DNA of 10,528 nt from Candidatus Omnitrophota bacterium (GCA_018818505.1 JAHIRR010000007.1:1-10528); one strand, 5' to 3'; counted from the first letter of the stretch, positions 1 to 5,959 are shown. Notes: a model not told the origin generated them from the letters alone. Made by a program: numbers and translations.

Positions 1-2
1 CT

Positions 3-65
3 TTTAATAATCAGGAAAGATTAAAAAGAATTGTAACTGGAGGGGTGAGAATTACAGATTGGTAA
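3..65 (+). CDS. Possible C-terminal tail of an upstream gene (partial)
   Basis: An open frame enters from the left edge and stops at TAA 63-65. It would encode about 20 residues ending in ...GGVRITDW. No family can be recognised from so short a tail, and chance is a real alternative. The only support is that its stop overlaps a possible start (TTG 59) of a small downstream frame that follows a GGAGGGG stretch, as in a translationally coupled pair. Confidence 0.2.
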   Translation, partial: FNNQERLKRIVTGGVRITDW

Positions 66-190
66 AGCTAGGGGAACTACGAATCGGAAGCGGAGCCATC
101 ATTATTGTTTTTGGCACACTTTTAGGTATTGCTAACAGTAAATTAAGAAATAGCATAAAAAGCTTGAAAAAGGTTATTTTTATACTATAA
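59..190 (+). CDS. Candidate small single-pass membrane peptide (43 aa, TTG start)
   Basis: A short open frame starts at TTG 59, preceded by GGAGGGG (39-45, a rather long 13-nt spacing), and stops at TAA 188-190. The translation has a polar start, one hydrophobic stretch (residues about 10-25, IGSGAIIIVFGTLLGIA) and a basic Lys/Arg-rich tail (SKLRNSIKSLKKV), which is the composition of a single-pass membrane peptide with a positive-inside tail. The family is not recognised. There is no ATG or GTG start in the frame, and the last codons overlap the promoter proposed for the next gene, so this may be a chance ORF. Confidence 0.25.
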   Translation: MVKLGELRIGSGAIIIVFGTLLGIANSKLRNSIKSLKKVIFIL

Positions 191-191
191 T
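164..191 (+). promoter_or_regulatory. Sigma70-type promoter for the 419-aa secreted protein gene
   Basis: The -35 box TTGAAA (164-169) and -10 box TATAAT (186-191) are separated by 16 nt, in an AT-rich setting. Transcription would start near 198, giving a leader of about 75 nt before the ATG at 273. The leader contains the small palindrome TATAGCTATA and, just before the start codon, CACC...GGTG arms that could fold over the ribosome binding region. Confidence 0.5.
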
Positions 192-272
192 TAATATAGA
201 TATAGCTATAAAAGCTCTATTAACGTTATGGCGTAAAAGCTGTAGCTGAAACACCATTTTTTTGGGTGGATT

Positions 273-1532
273 ATGAGGAAGTTTAAAAAAATTTTAAATT
301 CGAAGATAGTTATAGCTGGTTTAGGCATATTGTTTTCATTAGACAATATGCTTTATCCTTGTCCAATATCGAAAGATACGGTTAGAGTACCAGTTGTATC
401 GCAGGATAAGAAATTTGCAGATAAATTTGAAGAGGTTTCTGATTCAAAAACTAGGGATGGCGTTATGCAAGCATTGATAAAAGAATATAAAAAAAGAAAA
501 GAGCATCTTATAGGCGATATGAGTATCGTTAATGAAAATATTAGTGATAGACTCGGTACTTACTATGACGATAGCGGAGTATTGTTGGTACTGGCTAAAA
601 ATTCTTCTGAGAAACGAGAATGGGAAGAGAGGTTGAGGAGGCTTGACGATGAATTTGGTCATTATTCGTCTCGTGGGATAAATTTTGTTTATGATGACAT
701 TACATGGGAATTTACACAACTTCTTAATAGTCATGGTTTTGATTTTGATAAGGGTTATTATAGAGATTCTATTAATAAAGTTTTTAATAGCCCTTTTGCA
801 ATCAAGGCTTTTATTAAAATTTTGGAGACAGCTCATAATAATACCACTGATACGCTGGAGGTATTTCAGAATATTTCTGCTAATGCAAATACTAATGCTG
901 AAGTAGAAATAGAAGGTTTTTATATTAATAAACTGTCATTCATTTGGAATGTTGATTTAACTTTGAGAGATAAAATTTTGCATACCTTGAGAACGTTTCC
1001 CGGTGATAAATTAGTTGGTTTATGTTATTTTTTTATAGAATTTGCCAAGCTCGCACCTGATGCAAGAGAAAATATGCTAATTAAAATTTCAGATTATAAG
1101 AAAAAAAGAGAAAGGGCATTGACATGGAGACTTATGCATTTGTACCCTAAGCATACGATAGGCATTCGTGTATACCGTGGTTTAAGAACTATAGTATATG
1201 ATGGATCAGATAAGAAACTGATAGGTACTGACCCTACTGATTTCGCCCTTGCAAAAAACACTGCCATGAGATTTTCTAGCGAAACTGGACAGATAATCGT
1301 AGTCAATATTCCTATAGAAGCAATAGTCCTTTACAGCGGGAGCTTGTTTGTTAGTGATACAATGGTTGTAAAAGAAGGAATTTATAAATGTGAGATAATT
1401 GAATCTAAGCATAAGGTAATTACAGTAGCCCAAAAATCTAATCGAAAGAACCTATGGAATCAATCAGCTATTTCGATACGAGAACTCCGAAGAGTTGTCT
1501 CTAAAATATTCCATCTCTTAGAATGTCTCTAA
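273..1532 (+). CDS. Secreted protein of unknown function; C-terminal region resembles an ADP-ribosyltransferase
   Basis: This 419-aa protein begins with a basic N-terminus and a hydrophobic stretch (residues about 11-23), consistent with export by Sec. A Cys at 30 is not in a convincing lipobox. Residues about 40-290 are mostly helical, charged and unrecognised. The C-terminal part has features seen in R-S-E class ADP-ribosyltransferases: a strand with Arg (VYRGL, R302), an Ala-rich helix leading into a Ser pair (ALAKNTAMRFSSETG, S335/S336), hydrophobic strands (IIVVNIPIEAIVLY) and a late acidic segment (KEGIYKCEII, with E368, E374 and E377 as candidate catalytic Glu). This is motif-level inference only, since no alignment was made. 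A GGGTGG stretch lies just before the ATG, and a plausible promoter lies at 164-191. The gene is visibly more AT-rich than the housekeeping genes further right, which suggests accessory or fast-evolving DNA. Alternatively it is simply a lineage-specific secreted protein. Confidence 0.8.
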   Translation: MRKFKKILNSKIVIAGLGILFSLDNMLYPCPISKDTVRVPVVSQDKKFADKFEEVSDSKTRDGVMQALIKEYKKRKEHLIGDMSIVNENISDRLGTYYDDSGVLLVLAKNSSEKREWEERLRRLDDEFGHYSSRGINFVYDDITWEFTQLLNSHGFDFDKGYYRDSINKVFNSPFAIKAFIKILETAHNNTTDTLEVFQNISANANTNAEVEIEGFYINKLSFIWNVDLTLRDKILHTLRTFPGDKLVGLCYFFIEFAKLAPDARENMLIKISDYKKKRERALTWRLMHLYPKHTIGIRVYRGLRTIVYDGSDKKLIGTDPTDFALAKNTAMRFSSETGQIIVVNIPIEAIVLYSGSLFVSDTMVVKEGIYKCEIIESKHKVITVAQKSNRKNLWNQSAISIRELRRVVSKIFHLLECL

Positions 1533-1559
1533 TGAACCACAAAGGTAATAATTTCTCAT

Positions 1560-1595
1560 AGACAAATTGTCTGTTAGATGTCAGAATATATCTGA
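1560..1595. promoter_or_regulatory. Two small palindromes directly before comEC
   Basis: AGACAA-A-TTGTCT (1560-1572) is followed by TCAGA-ATATA-TCTGA (1581-1595). The second runs into the comEC start codon. They could be operator-like sites or could form small RNA structures covering the start, where no clear Shine-Dalgarno sequence is visible. Each is short enough to arise by chance in AT-rich DNA, so the functional reading is weak. Confidence 0.25.
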
Positions 1596-3148
1596 TGGAT
1601 AAAAGGCCGCTTGCTGTAATTGCTATATTTTTCATATTCGGTATAGTTTTAGCGAGGTTCCTGCCAGATTCGGTTGGATTTTCCCATATATTTATAGTTA
1701 CTTTAATCTTTATCCTATCAGCTGTTATATTTTCCAGAATAGATTCCCGCCTGCCTAGCGGCAAGGCCGCTGGCTTTCGCGGGAATGACAAAGAAAAGGT
1801 GAAGACAAGGAGAATAGCCAATATTTTCCTCCTTTTATCAATTACTTCATTTGCAGCACTTCTCTATGTAAATTCCAATATCTTTCCGAATAACCACCTC
1901 AGTCATTTTTTAGAGAAAGAAAAATTAAAAACCAGTATTGTTGGTACTATAAAGAGCCCTGCGCTGACACGGAAGCCGTATTATGGGAAAATTAGTTCAA
2001 CATACTTATTTGAAATACAAGCAATAAAGTGCATAAGTGCACAAGCCACAAGTGCACAAGAGGATTCATGGTTAAACGTTAAGGGGTTGGCGCAAATTAG
2101 GATACAAACGGAAAAAGACTATCAATATGGTGATAGATTGCTTGTGAGGGGGGCAATAAGGAGGCCTGTTGGCGATGCTTCTCGACTCCGCTCGAAGAAT
2201 AATAATGTTCGAGCGAAGTCGAGAACATTTAATTATCGTGAATATCTCGAGAGGCAGAATATTTTCGCGCTTATAAACACAAGAGAAAACAATGTAACAG
2301 TGCTTTCTCGTAGTTATAAATCCAATCCTATTCTAAAATTTACCTATTCAATCCGTGAGAAACTCAAAGATCAGATTATAGACAAAATGCCGCTCGAGAC
2401 GGGCGCTTTCCTAAGAGCAATTCTACTCGGAGACCGTTCAGAGCTGCCAAAACATATCCAGAACTCCTTCAAAAAATCCGGCACTGTGCATGTCCTGGCA
2501 ATAAGCGGTCTGCATATTGGTATTATTGCGCTTGTGATTCTCTATTTCTTCAGGCTTTTGGGGCTCAAGAGAGAATTTTCTTACGGATTGACGATACTAT
2601 TTCTGATATTTTTTGCGTTTCTTACGCTTTCAAGGCCGTCAGTAGTAAGGGCAGTGGTCATGGCGTCCATATTTCTTACAGGTATGCTTTTAGGGAAAAA
2701 AGTGGATGTGTATAATTCGCTGGGAGCGGCAGCGATTTTTATATTGGCCAGGAATCCGAATGATATTTCTAATGTTGGATTCCAGCTTTCTTTTGCGGCC
2801 GTCCTTTCTATATTATTCTTTACACCTAAATTCATGATGCTTGTGAAGGAGGGGACGAATTTCTATATTAAAAGATATTTGTATACGCCTTTGGCAGTCT
2901 CAATATCAGCATGGGCTGCAACAGCCCCTTTGATATGGCATTACTTCAAGGTCTTTACGCCCATTGCCATTATCGCCAATTTATTTATAATACCCGGGCT
3001 TTTTGCATTATTGATAGCCGGCATGGGTTTTCTCCTACTGGGGTGGATGCCATTTATAGGGGGTCTCCTGACAGGCCTTAATGATTTTCTATGCCAGGTA
3101 ATTTTTTTTCTCACAACCTTCTTTGCTAACTTTAACTTTACATTTTAG
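1595..3148 (+). CDS. comEC: ComEC/Rec2-family inner-membrane DNA channel protein, without the C-terminal beta-lactamase domain
   Basis: ComEC forms the inner-membrane channel that imports single-stranded DNA during natural transformation. This 517-aa protein has N-terminal membrane helices, a soluble OB-like region (about 110-235, DUF4131-type) and the polytopic Competence domain (about 245-515). Conserved motifs are visible: AILLGDRS (275-282), HVLAISGLHIG (299-309), SRPSVVRA (346-353) and GFQLSFAAV (395-403). Many family members run to 700-800 aa and end in a metallo-beta-lactamase-like domain. Here the frame ends soon after the last helix with ...FFANFNFTF, and the stop lies in a hairpin. 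Two palindromic DNA elements (residues about 50-64 and 195-211) and a 15-nt duplication (residues about 147-155) are inserted in frame in variable regions. ATG 1595 gives a typical N-terminus, though no strong ribosome binding site is seen. Whether it still imports DNA is unknown; the family assignment is secure. Confidence 0.92.
   Translation: MDKRPLAVIAIFFIFGIVLARFLPDSVGFSHIFIVTLIFILSAVIFSRIDSRLPSGKAAGFRGNDKEKVKTRRIANIFLLLSITSFAALLYVNSNIFPNNHLSHFLEKEKLKTSIVGTIKSPALTRKPYYGKISSTYLFEIQAIKCISAQATSAQEDSWLNVKGLAQIRIQTEKDYQYGDRLLVRGAIRRPVGDASRLRSKNNNVRAKSRTFNYREYLERQNIFALINTRENNVTVLSRSYKSNPILKFTYSIREKLKDQIIDKMPLETGAFLRAILLGDRSELPKHIQNSFKKSGTVHVLAISGLHIGIIALVILYFFRLLGLKREFSYGLTILFLIFFAFLTLSRPSVVRAVVMASIFLTGMLLGKKVDVYNSLGAAAIFILARNPNDISNVGFQLSFAAVLSILFFTPKFMMLVKEGTNFYIKRYLYTPLAVSISAWAATAPLIWHYFKVFTPIAIIANLFIIPGLFALLIAGMGFLLLGWMPFIGGLLTGLNDFLCQVIFFLTTFFANFNFTF
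1743..1786. repeat. REP-like GC-rich palindrome inserted in frame in comEC
   Basis: The outer arms ATTCCCGC (1743-1750) and GCGGGAAT (1779-1786) enclose a perfect inner hairpin, AGCGGC-AAG-GCCGCT (1757-1771), flanked by GCC/GGC. The GC-rich block stands out in AT-rich surroundings and is translated as an Arg/Gly-rich linker (about SRLPSGKAAGFRG, residues about 51-63) between two membrane segments. The CATTCCCGC...GCGGGAATG layout is typical of dispersed bacterial palindromic repeats. Confidence 0.75.
2035..2060. repeat. 15-nt-period direct repeat in comEC
   Basis: AAGTGCACAAG occurs at 2035-2045 and again at 2050-2060, and a partial copy (AAGTGCA) lies at 2027-2033. The period is 15 nt, or 5 codons, so the frame is kept and the protein reads ISAQ/TSAQ. 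It sits in the poorly conserved soluble region and looks like a local duplication. Confidence 0.6.
2179..2225. repeat. Second, different palindromic element in frame in comEC
   Basis: Two 18-nt arms, 2179-2196 (TTCTCGACTCCGCTCGAA) and 2208-2225 (TTCGAGCGAAGTCGAGAA), pair with one mismatch around an 11-nt AT-rich loop. Translated, it gives a basic linker (about SRLRSKNNNVRAKSR) immediately before the conserved F-x-Y-R-E-Y-L segment of the ComEC N-terminal domain, which is a natural loop position. Its right-arm core GAGCGAAG-(T)-CGAG recurs in the palindrome within lptE. Confidence 0.8.
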
Positions 3149-3171
3149 GTCTTGCTTCAAATGTAAAGTTA
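3133..3171. repeat. 13-bp hairpin spanning the comEC stop codon
   Basis: TAACTTTACATTT (3133-3145) pairs perfectly with AAATGTAAAGTTA (3159-3171) around a 13-nt loop. The loop starts with the TAG stop of comEC and contains the candidate -35 box of the bamD promoter. No U-run follows on the plus strand, so a simple intrinsic terminator is unlikely. It may be a palindromic repeat or an operator-like site over the promoter. Confidence 0.65.
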
Positions 3172-3180
3172 TGATATTAT
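3152..3180 (+). promoter_or_regulatory. Candidate promoter for the bamD-lptE-holA group
   Basis: TTGCTT (3152-3157) and TATTAT (3175-3180) are separated by 17 nt. The expected start of transcription (about 3187) is almost at the bamD ATG (3188), so the mRNA could be leaderless or nearly so. An AGGG at 3181-3184 is too close to the ATG to be a good Shine-Dalgarno. The box sequences are moderate matches. Confidence 0.4.
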
Positions 3181-3187
3181 AGGGCAC

Positions 3188-4132
3188 ATGAAGAGGCAGG
3201 GGATTATAGCTTTAATATTGCTTATATACTATATAATGGCAGCGCCAGGGTATGCCTTCTGGGTGTGGACGCCTGAGAGCGGCAAGTGGGAGAACCCCAA
3301 GTACGCGGCCAAGGATACACCTGAGGAGCAGCTGCAGTATGCCATGGATTTTTACGAAGTCAAGAATTACAAAATGGCCCTGAAGGAGTTCAAGAAGTTA
3401 ATAAAGCATTACTCTCTTGCTAAAGAAGCGCCCTCTGCGCAGTATTATATAGGCCGCATCATGGAAGAGCTGGATAAGCCGTACGAGGCGTTCAAGGCCT
3501 ATCAAAAGGTAATAGACCTTTACCCCTATACAGATTTTGTGGATGAGGTAATTGAGAGGGAATTCAAGATAGGCAATATGTTTCTCTCAGGTAAGAAGAT
3601 GCAGATCCTGGGGCCATTAAAGATGCCAGCCAAGGATAAGGCAATAGAGATATTCAAGGCAGTGGCTGAGACCTCTCCGTATGGAAAATACGCGGTCCAG
3701 GCAGTGTTTAAGACAGGGCAGGCCTATAAAGACATAGCTGATTATGATAGCGCTATAATGAGTTTCAAAGAGGTCATAGATAAATACCCTGATTCAGAGC
3801 TTGTTGATACAGCGAGGTATCAACTGGCAGAGTGCTCAAAGTTATTATCGTTGAAACCTGAGTATGATCAGACGCCTACGATAGCTGCCAGGGAAGAGTT
3901 CGAGGATTTTATAGAGAAGTATCCTGAGAGCGAGATGTCAGAAGATGCCAGAGAGATAGTCGATAAACTTAAGAATAGAGAGGCAGAGAATACATACAAG
4001 GTAGCGCAGTTTTATGAATCAAGGCGCATGAATGAGAGCGCAATGATATATTATGAGGATATAATTAGAAATTATCCTGATACACAGTGGGCCAAAAAAG
4101 CCCAGGAGAGATTAAATGAGATTAAGAAGTAG
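3188..4132 (+). CDS. bamD: BamD-like outer-membrane assembly TPR protein
   Basis: BamD is the essential TPR partner of BamA in the machine that inserts beta-barrel proteins into the outer membrane. This 314-aa protein has a signal peptide (residues about 1-23, likely cleaved after GYA) and then TPR-type helical repeats across about 46-314. Repeat signatures include YAMDFYEVKNYKMALKEFKK (51-70), GRIMEELDKPYEAFKAYQKV (89-108), GQAYKDIADYDSAIMSFKEV (177-196) and a last repeat ending ...IIRNYPDTQWAKKAQERL. Recurrent Y-P-(D/E/Y)-(S/T) turns follow the repeats. E. coli BamD is a lipoprotein, but no lipobox Cys is present here, so the protein is predicted to be periplasmic or held by partners. Its position before lptE supports an envelope role. 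A different YfiO/YbgF-type TPR protein is the main alternative. Confidence 0.75.
   Translation: MKRQGIIALILLIYYIMAAPGYAFWVWTPESGKWENPKYAAKDTPEEQLQYAMDFYEVKNYKMALKEFKKLIKHYSLAKEAPSAQYYIGRIMEELDKPYEAFKAYQKVIDLYPYTDFVDEVIEREFKIGNMFLSGKKMQILGPLKMPAKDKAIEIFKAVAETSPYGKYAVQAVFKTGQAYKDIADYDSAIMSFKEVIDKYPDSELVDTARYQLAECSKLLSLKPEYDQTPTIAAREEFEDFIEKYPESEMSEDAREIVDKLKNREAENTYKVAQFYESRRMNESAMIYYEDIIRNYPDTQWAKKAQERLNEIKK
4104..4118 (+). promoter_or_regulatory. Ribosome binding site fixing the lptE start inside bamD
   Basis: AGGAG (4104-4108) lies 7 nt before ATG 4116, all within the last codons of bamD. This supports the 17-nt bamD-lptE overlap and translational coupling. It makes the N-terminus that includes the repeat-encoded segment the likely real one. 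Confidence 0.6.
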
Positions 4133-4697
4133 TTTTTACCTGCCCCGTACCCGAGCGAAGCGAGTGGTACTGGGTCTCTTGTCCCTTGTCCCTTGTCTCT
4201 TGTCTCTAACGAGTTGTGGCTATACTACGCAAGCTACTCTCCCGAACGACATAAAGACAATCCAGGTCGCCATATTCAAGAACAAGATCGATATAACAAA
4301 AGAGGTAAGCGCAAAGGATAAGTATGAAGTCTACAGGCCAAATCTCGAAGTAGATCTCAGGGATGCGATCGTGGAGAGAGTTTTTCTGGATGGACATTTA
4401 AAGGCAGCCTCAGGGAATGTTGCCAATGCTATTCTCTCAGGCGAGGTCACGCAATATAGAAAAGATCCCTTGAGATACCAGAATGAAGAGGTGCGCGAAT
4501 ATAGGATAAGCCTGGTATGTGATTTTAAATTAATAGATTCCAGGAGCGGAGAAGTGTTGATAGAAGAAGACAACCTCATAGGAGATGCGACTTATTTTAC
4601 CACTGGCACGCTTCAGAAGAGCGAGACAGCTGCCTTAACCGATGCAATGCAGGATCTTGCTAGAAGAATAGTCAATAGAGTAGTCGAGAACTGGTAA
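4116..4697 (+). CDS. lptE: LptE-like LPS-assembly lipoprotein
   Basis: LptE plugs the LptD barrel that places lipopolysaccharide in the outer leaflet. This 193-aa protein has a basic N-terminus, a hydrophobic stretch (about 17-31) and a lipobox L-T-S-C with Cys34 followed by GY, the typical start of mature LptE proteins. The mature part fits the family: T-I-Q-V-A-I-F-K-N (45-53), a helix LEVDLRDAIVERVFLDGHLK, the strand L-S-G-E-V-T-Q-Y, a DFKLIDSRSGEVLIE hairpin and a C-terminal helix (TDAMQDLARRIVNRVVENW). It overlaps bamD by 17 nt and ends 7 nt before holA; lptE-holA adjacency is also known from E. coli. The signal peptide is encoded largely by a palindrome (4143-4174) and a heptanucleotide tandem repeat (4175-4209). 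LptE sequences diverge strongly, so the assignment rests on the N-terminus, fold pattern and context. Confidence 0.78.
   Translation: MRLRSSFYLPRTRAKRVVLGLLSLVPCLLSLTSCGYTTQATLPNDIKTIQVAIFKNKIDITKEVSAKDKYEVYRPNLEVDLRDAIVERVFLDGHLKAASGNVANAILSGEVTQYRKDPLRYQNEEVREYRISLVCDFKLIDSRSGEVLIEEDNLIGDATYFTTGTLQKSETAALTDAMQDLARRIVNRVVENW
4143..4174. repeat. Palindromic element inside the lptE signal sequence
   Basis: CCC-C-GTACC (4143-4151) pairs with GGTAC-T-GGG (4166-4174) around a loop with the core GAGCGAAGCGAG. The core closely resembles the right arm of the second comEC element. The element is read in frame as LPRTRAKRVVLG, the basic n-region of the signal peptide. Confidence 0.6.
4175..4209. repeat. 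Heptanucleotide tandem repeat encoding the lipoprotein h-region
   Basis: Five consecutive 7-nt units follow the pattern TCTCTTG, TCCCTTG, TCCCTTG, TCTCTTG, TCTCTAA. In the lptE frame this gives LLSLVPC-LLSLT, the hydrophobic core just before the lipobox Cys34 (codon 4215-4217). A 7-nt unit is out of phase with codons, so gain or loss of one unit would shift the frame. Gain or loss of three units (21 nt) would keep it. Confidence 0.75.
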
Positions 4698-4704
4698 GAA
4701 AAAA

Positions 4705-5664
4705 ATGCCCACCAAAATATTCCCCGCGTATCTTTTTCTTGGCGAAGAGGGTTTTTTAAAGCAAGAGGCGATTGAGAAGCTGAAGGAAAGTCTTCTGGAT
4801 AAGAAGACGCAGGACCTTAACTACAATGTATTTTACGCCAGGGATAAAAATTTTAACGTCAGACAGATGCTCGATGATCTTGATACTATGCCGTTTTTAT
4901 CAAAGAGGAGGCTAGTGGTATTAAAGGATGCCGATTCTGTGACTGCGCCTGTGAAAGAATCTATCCTCTCTTATCTTAAGAGCCCGAGGGAAAGCTCTGT
5001 TTTTGTTATTGAAAGCGATCTGCCCGCTATAAAGGGTGATTTTCTTTTAAAGGCCTCAAAGGCCGCGCACCTGACCTATTACAGGAAGCTGACAGAGACT
5101 GATATCAATACATGGCTTATTAAAAGAGCAGGCCTTGCCGGCAAAAAGATTTCCATAGAGGCTATTAATGCAATAAAAGAAAACCTACCGAATGATCTCA
5201 GGGTGATCTCTTCCAACATGGATAACATAATTCTCTATGTTGGCAATAGGCCATTGATAAAAAAACAGGACATCGAGAATATTATAGGAGTGAGCCCTTC
5301 GCATACAGCCTTTGATCTTATAGATGCTGTAGGAAAGAAGGATGCTAAAGGAGCCCTGCGCATATTTTCTACTCTTAAGAGAGACAGGAAAAAGGAGACA
5401 GAGCTTCTGGGGCTTCTGGCATGGAATGCGAGGATGCTTTTAAGAATAAAGGAGCTTTTCAGGATCAAGAATAATATGGAGATGCAACAGGATCTTGGCC
5501 TGAGCCCAAGGGCATTTGAGAGGATCCTGCGTCACGCGTCTATGCTGAAGAAAAAAGAGATCCTTGCGCTGCTGGACGAGATACTTCGCTCAGACCTTGC
5601 TATAAAGACAGGCGCTTCTCCTGACATGGTCCTGGAAAGATTGCTTGTCAGGATGTGCACCTGA
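4705..5664 (+). CDS. holA: DNA polymerase III subunit delta
   Basis: HolA is the delta subunit of the clamp loader; it opens the beta sliding clamp for loading at primed sites. The 319-aa length is near the usual 330-345. The N-terminus AYLFLGEEGFLKQEAIEKLK is the degenerate P-loop region of the family. A delta-type AAA+ module follows (…RRLVVLKDAD… at about 68-77, FVIESD at 99-104), then TETDINTWLIKRA (128-140). The conserved HTAFDLIDAVGKKDAKGALR block and a helical clamp-loader collar domain complete the C-terminus. It lies 7 nt after lptE and is presumably co-transcribed. holA next to rpsT is a familiar arrangement in bacteria, although here rpsT is on the opposite strand. The Shine-Dalgarno before ATG 4705 is weak (AAGAAAAAA). 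Confidence 0.93.
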   Translation: MPTKIFPAYLFLGEEGFLKQEAIEKLKESLLDKKTQDLNYNVFYARDKNFNVRQMLDDLDTMPFLSKRRLVVLKDADSVTAPVKESILSYLKSPRESSVFVIESDLPAIKGDFLLKASKAAHLTYYRKLTETDINTWLIKRAGLAGKKISIEAINAIKENLPNDLRVISSNMDNIILYVGNRPLIKKQDIENIIGVSPSHTAFDLIDAVGKKDAKGALRIFSTLKRDRKKETELLGLLAWNARMLLRIKELFRIKNNMEMQQDLGLSPRAFERILRHASMLKKKEILALLDEILRSDLAIKTGASPDMVLERLLVRMCT

Positions 5665-5672
5665 CTCCGCGA

Positions 5673-5720
5673 AAAGTAGACAAAACAGACAATGACTGTT
5701 TTGTCTACTTTAGCTTTTTT
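5673..5720. terminator. Bidirectional hairpin terminator between holA and rpsT (repeat copy 1)
   Basis: AAAGTAGACAAAACAG (5673-5688) pairs perfectly over 16 bp with CTGTTTTGTCTACTTT (5696-5711), with a 7-nt loop. A T-run follows on the plus strand (5715-5720), and TTTTC follows on the minus strand. It sits between convergent genes and contains the rpsT stop codon. The same element recurs after uvrC with only two loop differences, so it is a dispersed repeat as well as a likely terminator. Confidence 0.75.
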
Positions 5721-5959
5721 GAGAGACGGGATTTTTTGCGCGAGGCAGTGTTCTTGTGGATAATGCCCTTTGAACTTGCCTTGTCGAGCTCTGAGATGAG
5801 GACATTGAGCTGTTTCTTTGCCTCATCCAGTTTTTTTGCAGACACAAGATCTATAAATTTCTTTGTCTCAGTCTTTAAAAGAGACCTTATAGACAGATTC
5901 CGCGCAGTCCTTCTTTTGGTTACCTTGATACTCTTGTAAGCAGCATGTAGTATTGGCAT
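5705..5959 (-). CDS. rpsT: 30S ribosomal protein S20
   Basis: S20 is a small helical protein that binds 16S rRNA in the body of the 30S subunit. The 84-aa product starts MPILHAAYKSIKVTKRRT, and its C-terminal region (GIIHKNTASRKKSRLSKKL) carries the S20 signature of Gly-Ile-Ile-His-Lys-Asn followed by basic residues. The start at 5959 is chosen over a longer frame from 6007 because AGGAG (minus strand, 5966-5970) lies 6 nt upstream and because S20 proteins begin at this point. The stop codon TAG lies inside the palindromic terminator repeat. It is convergent with holA and divergent from murJ, with only 48 nt separating the two start codons. Confidence 0.93.
   Translation of the reverse strand: MPILHAAYKSIKVTKRRTARNLSIRSLLKTETKKFIDLVSAKKLDEAKKQLNVLISELDKASSKGIIHKNTASRKKSRLSKKLK

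Noticed and set aside
50..100. Resemblance to a c-di-GMP-I (GEMM) riboswitch around GGTAAAGCTAGGGG
   Set aside because: Only a short piece resembles the GCAAAGCC-type core. The required second conserved strand (AGCCGGGTTACC-type) and the P1 pairing could not be found.
108..145. Sigma54-like promoter, TTGGCACA...ATTGCTAA
   Set aside because: The GG and GC elements are 16 nt apart instead of the strictly required 10.
444..836. 130-aa minus-strand ORF opposite the first gene
   Set aside because: The plus-strand gene has a promoter, a signal peptide and a full-length frame. The antisense frame is Ile/Phe-rich, as expected from AT-rich DNA.
4175..4209. A second lipobox at Cys27 (LVPC) in LptE
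   Set aside because: Pro directly before the Cys is unfavourable, whereas LTSC at Cys34 fits the lipobox and is followed by the GY typical of mature LptE.
5655..5939. 94-aa plus-strand ORF over rpsT
   Set aside because: It is antisense to the clearly recognisable S20 gene and shows no family features; its length is a shadow effect.
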